From positions 236,952,101-237,016,100 of the forward strand of contig CM073590.1 of NCBI GenBank assembly GCA_037074705.1: a DNA stretch of 64,000 bases. Direction: 5' to 3'. A model generated the notes under the pieces. It did not search any database, was not told the DNA's origin, and saw only the letters and a program-made list of their open reading frames with translations. This DNA comes from Zhengitettix transpicula. Lineage: Eukaryota > Arthropoda > Insecta > Orthoptera > Tetrigidae. Positions 1-11,310 of this stretch are shown in pieces; the stretch's first letter is position 1, and every line of letters starts with the position of its first letter. Position numbers and translations under genes: made by a program.

Positions 1-416
1 TAATTTAAATAGCGTTAGTCCGTATTAATAATAATCAATAATTTGCGTTGACCTCCGTATAAACAAGTTATCATTTTTCCAATTCAGTTACACACAAATA
101 AAATTGAGGTGAAAATTATTCATTACTTGATATTAAAGAAAAAATATTGATTTATTTATTGACATACGTCAGAGGCTAAATGCTCAGCAGAAACCATTCT
201 GTCCGTATATTACAAAGAATAATAGCCGTTCTGTATATCAAGAGACATATATAGGTATTTAAAAACACCACATTACAAAATCCGCTTAAGAAATATCCTT
301 TAGTGGCCCCTTTAATACACAAAAATACGAGCCATAGATTCCTGATATTTGTGGTTCTGTTCATTTAAAAGTCTATTATTTTAATAATTAAATATATTCT
401 GACTATTTAAGGTAAA
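1..416. other. AT-rich flank, no gene seen
   Basis: The sequence is AT-rich with short ORFs only. I see no coding signature, RNA gene or repeat family shared with the rest of the window. It ends at the A that precedes the TC start of the first Helitron-like element. Confidence 0.6.
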
Positions 417-1187
417 TCTATATAATAAAAAAGAATGTATATTTGCATGTATGTATTTACGTTGATTTCTATACAAATTTAAACGCGTGGACAGATTGCA
501 AAAAAAATTAATAATACACATATTCTTCAAAACTCGAGAAACGGTACTTGTGGGAGGAGGGGGGTGAGAAACCCCTAGCGTAAATGTGAAAAGAATTATA
601 ATTTAAAAACGCGATAATTTTGTATTTAATTACTGCGCGCTAAGAGAGAGACACAGAGACGTTACTACGCGACGAACAAAGGAAATAGTTCCTATTTCTG
701 TAATGAAGTGAATCAAAAATATTTTCATTGAGTATAATTTTATCCAGTAATTCTTCATCGAACTTTAATAAAAAAATTATACGAAATACTTGACGGTCCT
801 TATGGAAAATTTAAGTTATTTTTAGCGCCAAATTAGTGACTCCAATATGGCGACTATTTGTTAACATTTAGAATGTGGCTAATAATTTCATCAAATTAAT
901 CTTTCGTGATGTCTGATGTGTGAGGGACAATTATATCCTGCAGTACTCAAGGAGTATATTTAATAAGAAATTCGGAGGTATGTTTGTTGGGACTGATGTA
1001 ATAAAATTCAATGTATTTTACAGCTGATCAATTAATGCATTATGGTAAGAAAGTGTGTACGGAACTAGGAACTAGGAACAGTTAGATTTAGGTTAAATCA
1101 CTCCTTGACTTAAGATTAATATAGAATTAAACACTTTTTTCCGGTTTATTTAAATAAGTACAAGGGTGACGCCGGGCACGCAGATAG
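417..1187 (+). mobile_element. Short non-autonomous Helitron-like element, copy A1
   Basis: The element starts with TC right after an A (TCTATATAATAAAAAAGAAT), runs into a short TATG-type repeat, and ends in GCCGGGCACGCAGATAG followed by T. Those are the 5'-TC and near-CTAG 3' termini expected of Helitrons inserted between A and T. The same ~770-800 bp sequence recurs at 36853-37655 (+), 45668-46331 (-, 3' truncated) and 58036-58745 (+, diverged). It has no transposase, Rep or helicase ORF, so it is non-autonomous. Its first ~200 bp (ATACAAATTT..., GGTGAGAAACCCC) resemble the repeated module of the large elements at 1367-13736, so the two families appear related. The class is inferred from termini only. 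Confidence 0.7.
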
Positions 1188-2559
1188 TTATAAATAAACA
1201 AATTCCCTTCAACGAATTTTAATAGGAATTATACAACGTTACGTCGCTAATTGCGACATCTTAATGTAAGGCTACTTACAAACTTTTGACAGTCAAGGTC
1301 GTTCTCCACTGACTGCAATTAAAAACTTTCTTTTTCTGACATTTAAAAGCTGTTGTTTATTTTTAACTAGCTGGGTGCCCGGCGTTGCCCGGGATGTCAT
1401 TTATCTATAACCATCCATAAGACTCCAATTTTGGTTACTTTTGCGCTATTTTTATGTAAAGCTCCTCGAACCCTATCCCTAAATGTGCTCACCTCCAATG
1501 CCGAAGGGGGATGAAGTCATTGACTAAATATATCACCTGTTTTTACATGTTAGAAGATGACCACCCCCACAAATATGCGATAATGAAAAAGAATGTATTC
1601 CACGCAAAAATCGGCCGATTACATTGTCTGAAAATTTATATCCCCGCCCAACACCTCACAAACACGTCGCGTTAACCAGGTTGTCACAGTTAGATTCAGC
1701 GACATTCATAGTCTCGGAATTGATTCGAATATCGGGTTGTTTTGCGGGTTTTTATTCAACGTACCTCCACCCCACCCCTAAGCTAGCTCCCCTCACATGG
1801 GTTAAATTATACACAAACAACATCGGTATAAATAATATTAAAGTAATTAACCCAAGGAAATAATTAACGCAAATATCGACCGTTTAACATGATTGAAATT
1901 TTTCACCCCCAACCACTCCGCTTCGGGGACTTAAACGGTCAAGTTTAAGACCATAATTAAACTCAGTGACAATCCTGATAGTTTCTGGTTTATTTTTATC
2001 TAATGCTACTTCCACGCCAACCCTTATGGGTGCACCCTTCCGAGTCCGAAAGGGGTTGAAATTATACACAGAGAACATGTAGGGAAATTTTATTAATCTA
2101 ATTCATCCCGAAATATATTTAATTGACGAAAAAACAGCCGGTCAACTCATCCAAACCCAGCCGATACCCGCGCGTTGTCCAGATTGTCATAGATAAATTC
2201 AGGGATATCCATTACCTTCGATTTGACTCGAATCTCGATTGTTTTCCCGTTATTTTCAAGGAAATCCCCTCCAGCCCCACCCCTATCATGCCTACAAACA
2301 ACATGGGTCGAAATTTTATCAACGTCAATGGTCCCAGGATTTATTTATTCCACGTTAATATCGATGATTTAACATGTTAAAAAATTTCCATCCCATCCAC
2401 TCCCGCCCCTTGGGGCTAAATTGCCAATTAGATGCTATAATTGAACTTGACGACATCCATAACCTAGGATTTGAATCCAATCTCGGTTGTATTCTCGTTA
2501 TTTTATTGCAGCGTTCCTCCACCCAACACTTAAAAGTGCTCTACTGATAATCCCAACCC

Positions 2560-3640
2560 GCTTCTGGGGGTGGTAGACGCGTCTCACCCCAACAGTCGGT
2601 AGAAACACTATTAATATCTGTGACCCCTAAATATTTATCCGACTGAAATATCGACTGTTTTAGCATGTTTAAATATTTCAACCCCCATCCACCCCCGCTC
2701 CTCCGGGTGGTAGACGTGTCTCACCCCGTCAGTGTTTGTTTCCTGGTTGCAAAGAACACGTGTACGAAATTTGGTGAAATTTGATCCACCAGTATAGATT
2801 TGTATTCTCCACCCCAAACGCTTGGGGTGCTCTTTCCCCAGGGTGTAGAGGTTGAAAATTATATTCAGATATCATCCGTGGAAACACTATAAATATCTTT
2901 AACCCCTAAAAATATTTATCCGACTGAAATATCGACTGTTTTAGCATGTTAAAATATTTCCACCCCCGTCCACCCCCGCTTCTGGGGGTGGTAGGCGCGT
3001 CTTACCCCAACAGTGTTGTTTTCCTGGTCACAAAGAACACGTGTACGAAATTTGCTCCAACGGGGTAGATTAGTATTCTACACCTCAAACGCTAAGAGTG
3101 CTCTTTCCCCAGGGTGTAGAGGTTTTAAATTATATTCAGATGTCATCAGTGGAAAGACTATAAATATCTTTAACCCCTAAAAATATTTATCCGACTGAAA
3201 TATCGACTGTTTTAACATGTTTAAATATTTCCACCCCCGTCCATCCCCGCTTCTGGGGGTTGTAGGCGCGTCATACCCCGACAGTGTTGTTTTCCTGGTC
3301 GCAAAGAACACGTGTACGAAATTTAGTGACATTTGATCCACCGGTATAGATTTGTATTCTCCACCCCAAATCCTAAGGGTGCCCTTTTCCCAGGGTGTAG
3401 GGGATGAAAATTTTATTCAGAAAACATCGGTAGAAACACCATCAATATCTTGGACCCCTAAAAATTATTATCCGACTAAAATATCGACTGTTTTAGCATG
3501 TTCAAATATTTTCACCCCCGTTCACCCCCACTTCTGGGGGTGGTAGGCGCGTCTCACCCCGACAGTGTTTGTTTCCTGGTCGCAAGGAACACGTGTACTA
3601 AAAAATTTGGTGAAATTTTCTCCAGCGGTGTAGATTTGTA
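2560..3640 (-). repeat. Tandem array of ~280 bp modules
   Basis: The motif GTTTTAGCATGTT, read on the plus strand, recurs near 2660, 2940, 3212 (as TTTTAACATG) and 3492, a spacing of about 280 bp. Each unit also repeats CACCCCCGTCCACCCCCGC, CACGTGTACGAAATTTG and CCCCAGGGTGTAG. Units differ by point changes and small indels. The period is not a multiple of three, and the short ORFs within are not conserved end to end. Confidence 0.85.
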
Positions 3641-3659
3641 TAACGAACATACAAATATA

Positions 3660-3722
3660 CAAACAAACAAATATACAAACATAAAAACATACAAACATAC
3701 ATACATACATACATACATACAC
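3660..3722. repeat. ACAT/ACAA tetranucleotide microsatellite
   Basis: A run of ATACAAAC and ATAC units lies just inside the 5' end of the minus-strand Helitron-like component. Equivalent tracts mark every other 5' end of this family (5375-5432, 6855-6935, 11258-11310, 58055-58090). Confidence 0.9.
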
Positions 3723-3740
3723 TAATTTTTATTTATAAGA

Positions 3741-4028
3741 TTAAGTGTTATAATTATTTATATTAAGCCCTTTCGTTCTGGTAGAAAAGTGATTATTAAT
3801 GGATTGATTTATTTGGTTTAGGATTTTGAGAACAATTGTTCTAATAATGTAGTTTACGTGGATAATATTTTCATTGAAGTTGTAGTAAACTAAATTATAA
3901 ACTACGTTAGCATGGAGAGTTTTTGTTACATTTATTTGTCCGTGATTATTTGTTGCTTTATTTCTTCACAATAATACAACTTCAATTACGGAATAAATGT
4001 AAAATTATGTTTATAACAATTTATAATA
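3741..4028. other. 290 bp unrelated segment between two joined Helitron components
   Basis: AT-rich DNA without module motifs separates the truncated upstream component from the intact 5' TC end at 3740. In both right-hand copies (junctions near 8305 and 12400) this segment is absent and the two components are joined at a short TTATA-like homology, so it reads as a piece of original host DNA retained only on the left. Confidence 0.6.
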
Positions 4029-4029
4029 T

Positions 4030-5453
4030 AAAAACTTTTTAAAAGAGTATAAAAAGCAATGGTTCTGAAACACTTTTATTTTTCATTATACGTCGTTATT
4101 AATGGAAACAACATAGGTTAAAATAGTATGAACAACACCACCCCTTAATCTGCTACTTTCCCGTGGTGGAAAGGGTTGAATTTTTACTCATATCACATCG
4201 GTAGAAACAATATCAATCTAGTTTACCCATAAACACATAACATTTTGGCAGTTTTAGAATAATAGACAATTCTCACCCCCAGCCCTAAGCACGCTCACCA
4301 CTAATGTCTAAAGGGATTTATATTTTCAACAACATCCGTTGAAATAGTATTCACGTTATTCTCCTCCAAGAACGCGCAAGAACTGACTATTTATCTTCCC
4401 TTCCAACCCCCACCCTTTCGGGTTAAATGGGCAATTAAAAATATTTATCCGAAGTAAACTCACTGACATCCATAACCTTCGATTTGACTCCAAACTCGGT
4501 TGTATTCGCGTTATTTTTCTGTAAAGCAACTCCACCCCAAACCCTAAGGGTGCCCTTTTCCCAGGGCGTAGGAGATGAATATTATATTCAGATAACATCG
4601 GTGGAAACACCATGAATATCTTTGACCCCGAAAATATTTATCCAAATCCAATACCTGCTGTTTTAGCATGTTTAAGTATTTCAACCCCCGTCCACCCCCG
4701 CTTCTGGGGTTGGTAGACGCGTCTCACCCCGACAGTGTTGTTTTCCTGGTCGCAAAGAACCCGTGTACGAAATTTGGTGAAATTTGCTCCAGCGGTGTAG
4801 ATTTGTACTCTCCACCACAAACGCTAGGGGTGCTCTTTCCCCAGGGTGTAGAAGTTGAAAATTATATTCAGATATCATCAGTGGAAAGACTATAAATATC
4901 TTTGACCTCTAAAAATATTTATCCGACGAAAATATCGACTGGTTTAGCATGTTCAAATATTTCCACCCCCGTCCACCCCAGCTTCAGGGGATGGTAGGCG
5001 CGTCTCACCCTGACAGTGTTGTTTTCCTGGTCGCAAAGAACCCGTGTACGAAATTTGGTGAAATTTGATCCACCGGTATAGATTTGTATTCTCCACCCCA
5101 AATTCTAAGGGTGCCCTTTTCCCAGGGTGTAGGGGATGAAAATTATATTCATAAAACATCGGTAGAAACACCATAAATATCTTGGACCCCTAAAAATTAT
5201 TATCCGACTAATATATCGGCTGTTTTAGCATGTTTAAATATTTCAACCCCCGTGCACCCCCGCTTCTGGGGGTGGTAGACATGTCTCACCCCGACAATGT
5301 TTGTTTCCTGGTCGTAAAGAACACGTGTACGAAATTTGGTGAAATTTGCTCTACCGGTGTAGATTTGTATAACGAACATACAAATATACAAACATACAAA
5401 CATACAAACATACAAACATACAAACATACATACACTCTCTTTTATTTACAAGA
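4030..5453 (-). mobile_element. Upstream component of B-left, lacking a 3' end
   Basis: The 5' TC end and microsatellite are intact (5453 to about 5375). Three ~280 bp modules follow (AGCATGTT near 5222, 4944, 4664), then a distinct stretch ending in CAACATAGGTTAAAATAG and CAATGGTTCTGAAACAC. No hairpin or CTAG terminus is seen at its 3' side, so it is a 3'-truncated Helitron-like copy. Confidence 0.65.
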
Positions 5454-6833
5454 TTTGTATTATTTTAAAGATTTTTAGTATATTTCTTTCCAAATTCAAA
5501 ATTATCACTTATTATTACATATGTTTATACTGTTGACGAATCAAATTCCCGTATTTGACTTAAATGCTGTATGTTTCCGTATTTTGAAATTATTAATGAG
5601 TAGGAAACTTGCAACTAATAAATAATTTATTTAATTTAATTCAAAAAATTTCAGGACAAATGGATTTTTAATAAATATATTTAATTATAAAATTTGGATC
5701 CCAGATGGTAGTCAAAGATAATGGAAAGAAGGATGAAAAAACAAAAACAAATAAATGGATTTTTAATAAATAAATTAAATTGTAAAATTTTCTATTGATA
5801 CTAGATAAAAGTCAAAGATAATGGAAAGACAGATGAAATAAAAAATAGACAAATAAATGGATTTTCAATAAATATATTAAATTGTAAAATTTTTTAATGA
5901 TACCAGATGATAGTCAAAAATATTGGAAGGAAACGATGAAATAATAAAGACAAATAAATGGGCGTGGAAGTGACATATTATAGACTAAAAAATTATTAAT
6001 ATTCCAGGAATCATAATTTTAAACTGTGATACTTATCAAAATTAAGATGAGACATTAATTATATAACTATATTAGTTTCATAAATGAAACATATTAAACA
6101 TAACTCTCAGTGTTACAACGGGAAATTATATATTATATAAGATTATCAATAATTTAATCTCTGATATGTAATAGTTTATACAATTCATCTGTGTTGTTTT
6201 GTCTGTTTTATTATCTTTGACTATCAACCAATATTTTTGTACTAATATATCATAATTTAATATGTTGATTGTAAAACCTGTCCACTTGAGGGCTGAAACA
6301 TGTTGTTAAATTAAATTAAAAATTATAATCGTCTGTTTTTTGCTCATTAATAATTTAAAATATAAAGACGAAAATAATATATTATCTCCGTATATGCATG
6401 AAGATGAGGGATTGCCACACAAAAAAAAAGTACACCTCAAATTTAATAGTCGATAATTACCAATTTTAAATTATAACACTGAACACAAACTCCGAAATAT
6501 TAATGCAAGTTCATGAATTAAAAGTTTTAAATTACACTCCACTCACCCTCGGTGTTCATTACATGTATCTGATCCGGATGATTCAGGAGACTTTTTAATA
6601 ATCTGCTCCTCTCAACTTCTCTGTGATGTGGAAGCTAATTTCCTGGATGAAAACATTTCATATCGTAAGCGAGTCCCGAGAGGATCGTAACGAAATATCA
6701 GAATTTATCTTCTTCTTGTCACATGAGAAATAAATACGTGCAAGTGCAATACTTTGCGAGCCACGCTAAAAATGGTCATACACTTTGATGACTAGAAAGA
6801 AAACCCTGTAGTAATAGTAATTTGGAATATTAA
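5454..6833. other. AT-rich spacer between inverted Helitron arms
   Basis: This 1.38 kb segment separates the two head-to-head 5' ends. It contains the ~100 bp tandem repeat at 5655-5960 and an inverted, degenerate echo of that repeat near 6205-6245 (TTATCTTTGACTATC). No gene is seen. Its two edges are not homologous to each other, so the arms were not copied together with their flanks. Confidence 0.65.
5655..5960. repeat. Three-copy tandem repeat, period 95-102 bp
   Basis: ACAAATAAATGGATTTTTAA recurs with TGGATT starting at 5661, 5756 and 5858, and a fourth partial start (AAATAAATGG) at 5959. Each unit also carries AAATTGTAAAATTTT, AGATGATAGTCAAAGATAA and GGAAAGAAGATGAAA-like segments. Confidence 0.85.
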
Positions 6834-6846
6834 TCTTATAAATAAA

Positions 6847-6938
6847 AAAGAGTGTATGTATGTTTGTTTGTATGTTTGTTTGTATGTTTGTATGTTTGTA
6901 TGTTTGTATGTTTGTATGTTTGTATGTTTGTATGTTCG
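6847..6938. repeat. TATG/TTTG microsatellite at Helitron 5' end
   Basis: More than twenty alternating GTATGTTT units directly follow the TC terminus. The inverted counterpart lies at 5375-5432 on the left arm. Confidence 0.9.
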
Positions 6939-6939
6939 T

Positions 6940-7690
6940 TATACAAATCTACACCGGTTGAGCAAATTTCACCAAATTTGGTACACGTGTTAATTACGAC
7001 CAGGAAACAAACACTGTCGGGGTGAGACGCGTCTACCACCCCCAGAAGCGGGGGTGCACGGGGGTTGAAATATTTAAACATGCTAAAACAGCCGATATTT
7101 TTGTCGGATAATAATTTTTAGGGGTCCAAGATATTTATGGTGTTTCTACCGATGTTTTCTGAATATAATTTTCATCCCCTACACCCTGGGAAAAGGGCAC
7201 CCTTAGGGTTTGGGGTGGAGAATACAAATCTATACGGGTGGATCAAATTTCACCAAATTTCGTACACGTGTTCTTTGCGACCAGAAAAACAACACTGTCG
7301 GGGTGAGACGCGCCTACCACCCCCAGAAGCGGGGGTGGACGGGGGTGGAAATATTTGAACATGATAAAACAGTCGATATTTCAGTCGGATAAATATTTTT
7401 AGGTGTTAAAGATATTTATAGTCTTTCCACTGATGATATCTGAATATAATTTTCAACCTCTACAGCCTTGGGAAAAAGCACCCCTAGCGTTTGGGGTGGA
7501 GAATACAAATCTTTACCGCTGGAGCAAATTTCACCAAATTTCGTACACGGGTTCTTTGCGACCAGGAAAACAACACTGTCGGGGTGAGACGCGTCTACCA
7601 ACCCCAGAAGCGGGGGTGGACGGGGGTTGAAATACTTAAACATGCTAAAACAGCAGGTATTAGATTTGGATAAATATTTTCGGGGTCAAA
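6940..7690 (+). repeat. Tandem ~281 bp Helitron modules (first block)
   Basis: GAATACAAATCT recurs at about 7219 and 7500, and AACATG(C/A)TAAAACAG near 7078, 7358 and 7638. The modules carry ACCACCCCCAGAAGCGGGGG, TTTCACCAAATTTCGTACAC and ATTTTCATCCCCTACACCCT. Each module resembles the 5' ~200 bp of the short element A1, suggesting that the array arose by amplifying that region. Confidence 0.85.
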
Positions 7691-8340
7691 GATATTGATT
7701 GTGTTTCTACCGATGTTATCTGAATATAATATTCATCTCCTACGCCCTGGGAAAAGGGCACCCTTTATTCAGAACCCTTAGGGTTTGGGGTGGGGTTGCT
7801 TTACAGAAAAATAACGCGAATACAACCGAGTTTGGAGTCAAATCGAAGGTTATGGATGTCAGTGAGTTTATTTCGGATAAATATTTTTAATTGCCCATTT
7901 AACCCGAAAGCGTGGGGGTTGGAAGGGAAGATAAATAGTCAGTTCTTGCGCGTTCTTGGAGGAGAATTACGTGAATACTATTTCAACGGATGTTGTTGAA
8001 AATATAAATCCCTTTAGACATTAGTGGTGAGCTTGCTTAGGGCTGGGGGTGAGAATTGTCTAATATTCTAAAACTGCCAACATGTTATGTGTTTATTGGT
8101 AAAATAGATTGATAGTGTTTCTACCGATGTGATATGAGTAAAAATTCAACTCTTTCCACCACGGAAAAGTAGCAGATTTAGGGGTGGTGTTGTTCATACT
8201 ATTTTAACCGATGTTGTTTCCATTAATAACGACGTTTAGTCAAAAATAAAAGTGTTTCAGAACCATTGCTTTTTACACTCTTTTATAAAGTTTTTATATT
8301 ATATTATAAATAAAAATGAGTGTATGTATATTTGTATGTT
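7550..8340 (+). repeat. Near-identical duplicate of 11645-12430
   Basis: This ~790 bp block matches 11645-12430 at a constant offset of 4095 bp, including a 9-11 bp insertion (TTTATTCAGAAC inside the ACCCTTAGGG context) and an identical 63-codon open frame. It shows that the second right-hand copy derives from the first, or from the same recent source. Confidence 0.85.
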
Positions 8341-9400
8341 TGTATATTTGTATGTTCGTTATACAAATCTATACCGCTGGAGAAAATTTCACAAAATTTC
8401 GTACACGTATTCTTTGCGACCAGGAAACAAACACTGTCGGGGTGAGACGCGCCTACCACCCCCAGAAGCGGGGTGGACGGGGGTGGAAATATTTGAACAT
8501 GCTAAAACAGTCGATATTTCAGTCGGATAAATATTTTAGGGGTCAAAGATATTTATAGTCTTTCCACTGATGATATCTGAATATAATTTTCAACCTCTAC
8601 ACCCTGGGGAAAGAGCACCCTTAGCGTTTGGGGTGGAGAATACAAATCTACACCGCTGGAGCAAATTTCACCAAATTTCGTACACGGGTTCTTTGCAACC
8701 AGGAAAACAACACTGTTGGGGTGAGACGCGTCTACCAACCCCAGAAGCGGGGGTGGACGGGGGTTGAAATACTTAAACATGCTAAAACAGCCGATATTTT
8801 AGTCGGATAATAATTTTAAGGGGTCCAAGATATTTATGGTGTTTCTACCTATGTTTTCTGAATATAATTTTCATCCCCTACACCCTGGGAAAAGGGCACC
8901 CTTAGGGTTTGGGGTGGGGAATACAAATCTATACCGGTGGATAAAATTTCACCAAATTTCGGACACGTGTTCTTTGCGACCAGGAAAACAACACTGTCGG
9001 GGTGCGACGCGCCTACCACCCCTTGAAGCGGGGGTGGACGGGGTGGAAATATTTGAACATGCTAAAACAGTCGATATTTCAGTCGGATAAATATTTTTAG
9101 GGGTCAAAGATATTTATAGTCTTTCCACTGATGATATCTGAATATAATTTTCAACTTCTACACCCTGGGGAAAGAGCACCCCTAGCGTTTGTGGTGGAGA
9201 GTACAAATCTACACCGCTGGAGCAAATTTCACCAAATTTCGTACACGGGTTCTTTGCGACCAGGAAACAACACTGTCGGGGTGAGACGCGTCTACCAACC
9301 TCAGAAGCGGGGGTGGACGGGGGTGGAAATATTTAAACATGCTAAAACAGTCTATATTTCAGTCGGATAAATATTTTTAGGGGTCACAGATATTAATAGT
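8310..9400 (+). repeat. Tandem ~281 bp Helitron modules (second block)
   Basis: AACATGCTAAAACAG recurs near 8497, 8776 and 9058, with a fourth at 9337. These correspond to the block at 2560-3640 on the left arm. The block is missing from the second right-hand copy, where a single fused module (12430-12560) remains, as expected from unequal recombination between modules. Confidence 0.85.
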
Positions 9401-9736
9401 GTTTCTACCGACTGTTGGCGTAAGACGCGTCTACCACCCCCAGAAGCGGGTCGGGATTACCAGTAGAGCACTTTTAGGTGTTGGGTGGAGGAACGCTGCA
9501 ATAAAATAACGCGAATACAACCGAGATTGGAGTCAAATCCAAGGTTATGGATGTCATCCAGTTTAATTATAGCATCAAATTGGCCATTTAGCCCCTTAGG
9601 GGCGGGAGTGGATGGGATGGAAATTTTCTAACATGTTAAATCATCGATATTAGCGTGGAATAAATAAATGCCGGGACCATTGACGTTGATAGTATTTCTA
9701 CCTATGTTGTTTGTAGGCATGATATGGGTGGGGCTG

Positions 9737-10640
9737 GAGGGGATTTCCTTGAAAATAACGGGAAAACAACCGAGATTCGAGTCAATTCGAAGGTCATGGA
9801 TGTCCCTGAATTTATTTATGACAATCTGGACAACGCGCGGGTATCGGCTGGGTTGGGATGTGTTACCGGCTGATTTTTGCGTCGATTAAATATATTTCGG
9901 GATGAATTAGATTAATAAAATTTCCCTACATGTTCTCAATGAATAATTTCAACCCCTTTCGGACTCATAAGGGTGGGCGTGAAGTAGCATTACATAAAAA
10001 GAAGCCAGAAACTATCGGGATTGTCACTGAGTTTAATTAATTTCCTTGAAAATAACGGGAAAACAACCAAGATTCGAGTCAAATCGAAGGAAATGGATAT
10101 TGCTGAATTTATTTATGGCAATCTGGACAACGCGCGGGTATCGGCTGGGTTGGGATGAGGTACCGGCTGTTTTTTGCGTCAATTAAATATACTTCGGGAT
10201 GAATTAGATTAATAAAATTTCCCTACATATTCGCTGTGTATAATTTCAACCCCTTTCGGACTCATAAGGGTGCACCCTTAAGGGTGGGCGTGAAGTAGCA
10301 TTACATAAAAAGAAACCAGAAACTATCGGGACTGTCACTGAGTTTAATAAATTTCCTTGAAAATAACGGGAAAACAAACGAGATTTGAGTCAAATCGAAA
10401 GTAATGGATGTTGCTGAATTTATTTATGACAATCTGGACAACGCGCGGGTATCGGCTGGGTTGGGATGAGTTGGTCGGCTGTTTTTTCGTCAATTAAATA
10501 TATTTCGGGATGAATTAGATTAATAAAATTTCCCTACATGTTCTCTGTGTATAATTTCAACCCCTTTCGGACTCGGAAGGGTGCACCCTTAAGGGTTGGC
10601 GTGGAAGTAGCATTAGATAAAAATAAACCAGAAACTATCA
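9737..10640 (+). repeat. Three-copy tandem repeat, period about 300-310 bp
   Basis: TTTCCTTGAAAATAACGGG occurs at about 9744, 10041 and 10352. Each unit continues through ACAATCTGGACAACGCGCGG, TATCGGCTGGGTTGGGATG, TCGGGATGAATTAGATTAAT and TTTCAACCCCTTTCGGACTC. The left arm and the second right-hand copy have one unit each, so this tripling is private to this copy. Confidence 0.85.
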
Positions 10641-11239
10641 GGATTGTCACTGAGTTTAATTATGACATTAAACTTGACCGTTTAAGTACCCGAAGCGGGA
10701 GTGGTCGGGGGTGAAAAATTTCAAACATGTTAAACGGTCGATATTTGCGATAATTATTTCCTGGGGTTAATTACTTTGAAAGTATTTATACCGATGTTAT
10801 TTGTGTATAATTTAACCCCTGTGAGGGGAGCAAGCTTAGGGGTGTCGTTGAGGTACGTTAAATAAAATCCCGCAAAAACAACCGAGATTCGAATCAATTC
10901 CGAGACTATGAATGTCGCTGAATCTAATTGTGACAACCTGGGTAACGCGAGGGGTTTGGGAAGTGTTGGGCGGGGTAATAAATTTTCAGACAATGTAATC
11001 GGCCGATTTTTGCGTGGAATACATTCTTTTTCATGATCGCTTATTTGTGGGGGTGGTCATCTTCTAACATGTAAAAACGGCCGATATATTTAGTCAATGA
11101 CTTCATCCCCCTTCGGCATGGGAGGTTAGCACATTTAGGGATAGGGTTCGTGGAGCTTTACATAAAACTAGCGCAAAAGTAACCAAAATTGGAGTCTTAT
11201 GGATGGTTATAGATAAATGACATCTCGGGCAACGCCGGG

Positions 11240-11310
11240 CACCCAGCTAAAAAGAGTGTATGTATGTTTGTTTGTATGTTTGTATGTTTGTATGTTTGTA
11301 TATTTGTATG
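11240..11310 (+). other. Junction of two Helitron copies
   Basis: The 3' hairpin and CACCCAGCTA of the first copy run straight into AAAAGAGTGTATGTATG of the next 5' end. The final G of CTAG and the first ~12 bases of the 5' end (TCTTATAAATAA) are missing. This is a tail-to-head tandem junction, not a nested insertion. Confidence 0.75.

Larger units (their letters stand above)
1367..3740 (-). mobile_element. Downstream component of B-left with both Helitron ends intact
   Basis: On the minus strand the TC start lies at 3740-3739 after an A (TCTTATAAATAAAAATTAGTG begins here) and the CTAG end at 1370-1367. It contains four ~280 bp modules between about 2560 and 3640, then a 3' region of longer, more diverged modules. 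This component could stand as a complete 2.37 kb non-autonomous Helitron on its own. Confidence 0.65.
1367..5453 (-). mobile_element. Large composite Helitron-like element, left arm (B-left)
   Basis: On the minus strand the element begins with TC (5453-5452, preceded by A) and GTAAATAAAAGAGAGTG, then a TATG/TTTG microsatellite. It ends in GCCGGGCACCCAGCTAG (CTAG at 1370-1367) followed by T. A perfect 5-bp stem, CCCGG/CCGGG with a 6-base loop, sits about 10 bases inside the 3' end, as in Helitrons. The interior consists of diverged ~280-310 bp modules sharing GGGGTGAGACGCGTCTACC, AACATGTTAAA and TTTCTACCGATGTT. It is really two elements joined: a 3'-incomplete one (about 4030-5453) and a complete one (1367-3740), separated by 290 bp of unrelated AT-rich DNA. 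No Rep/helicase ORF is visible; the many ~60-aa ORFs are chance reading frames repeated with the module. Confidence 0.7.
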
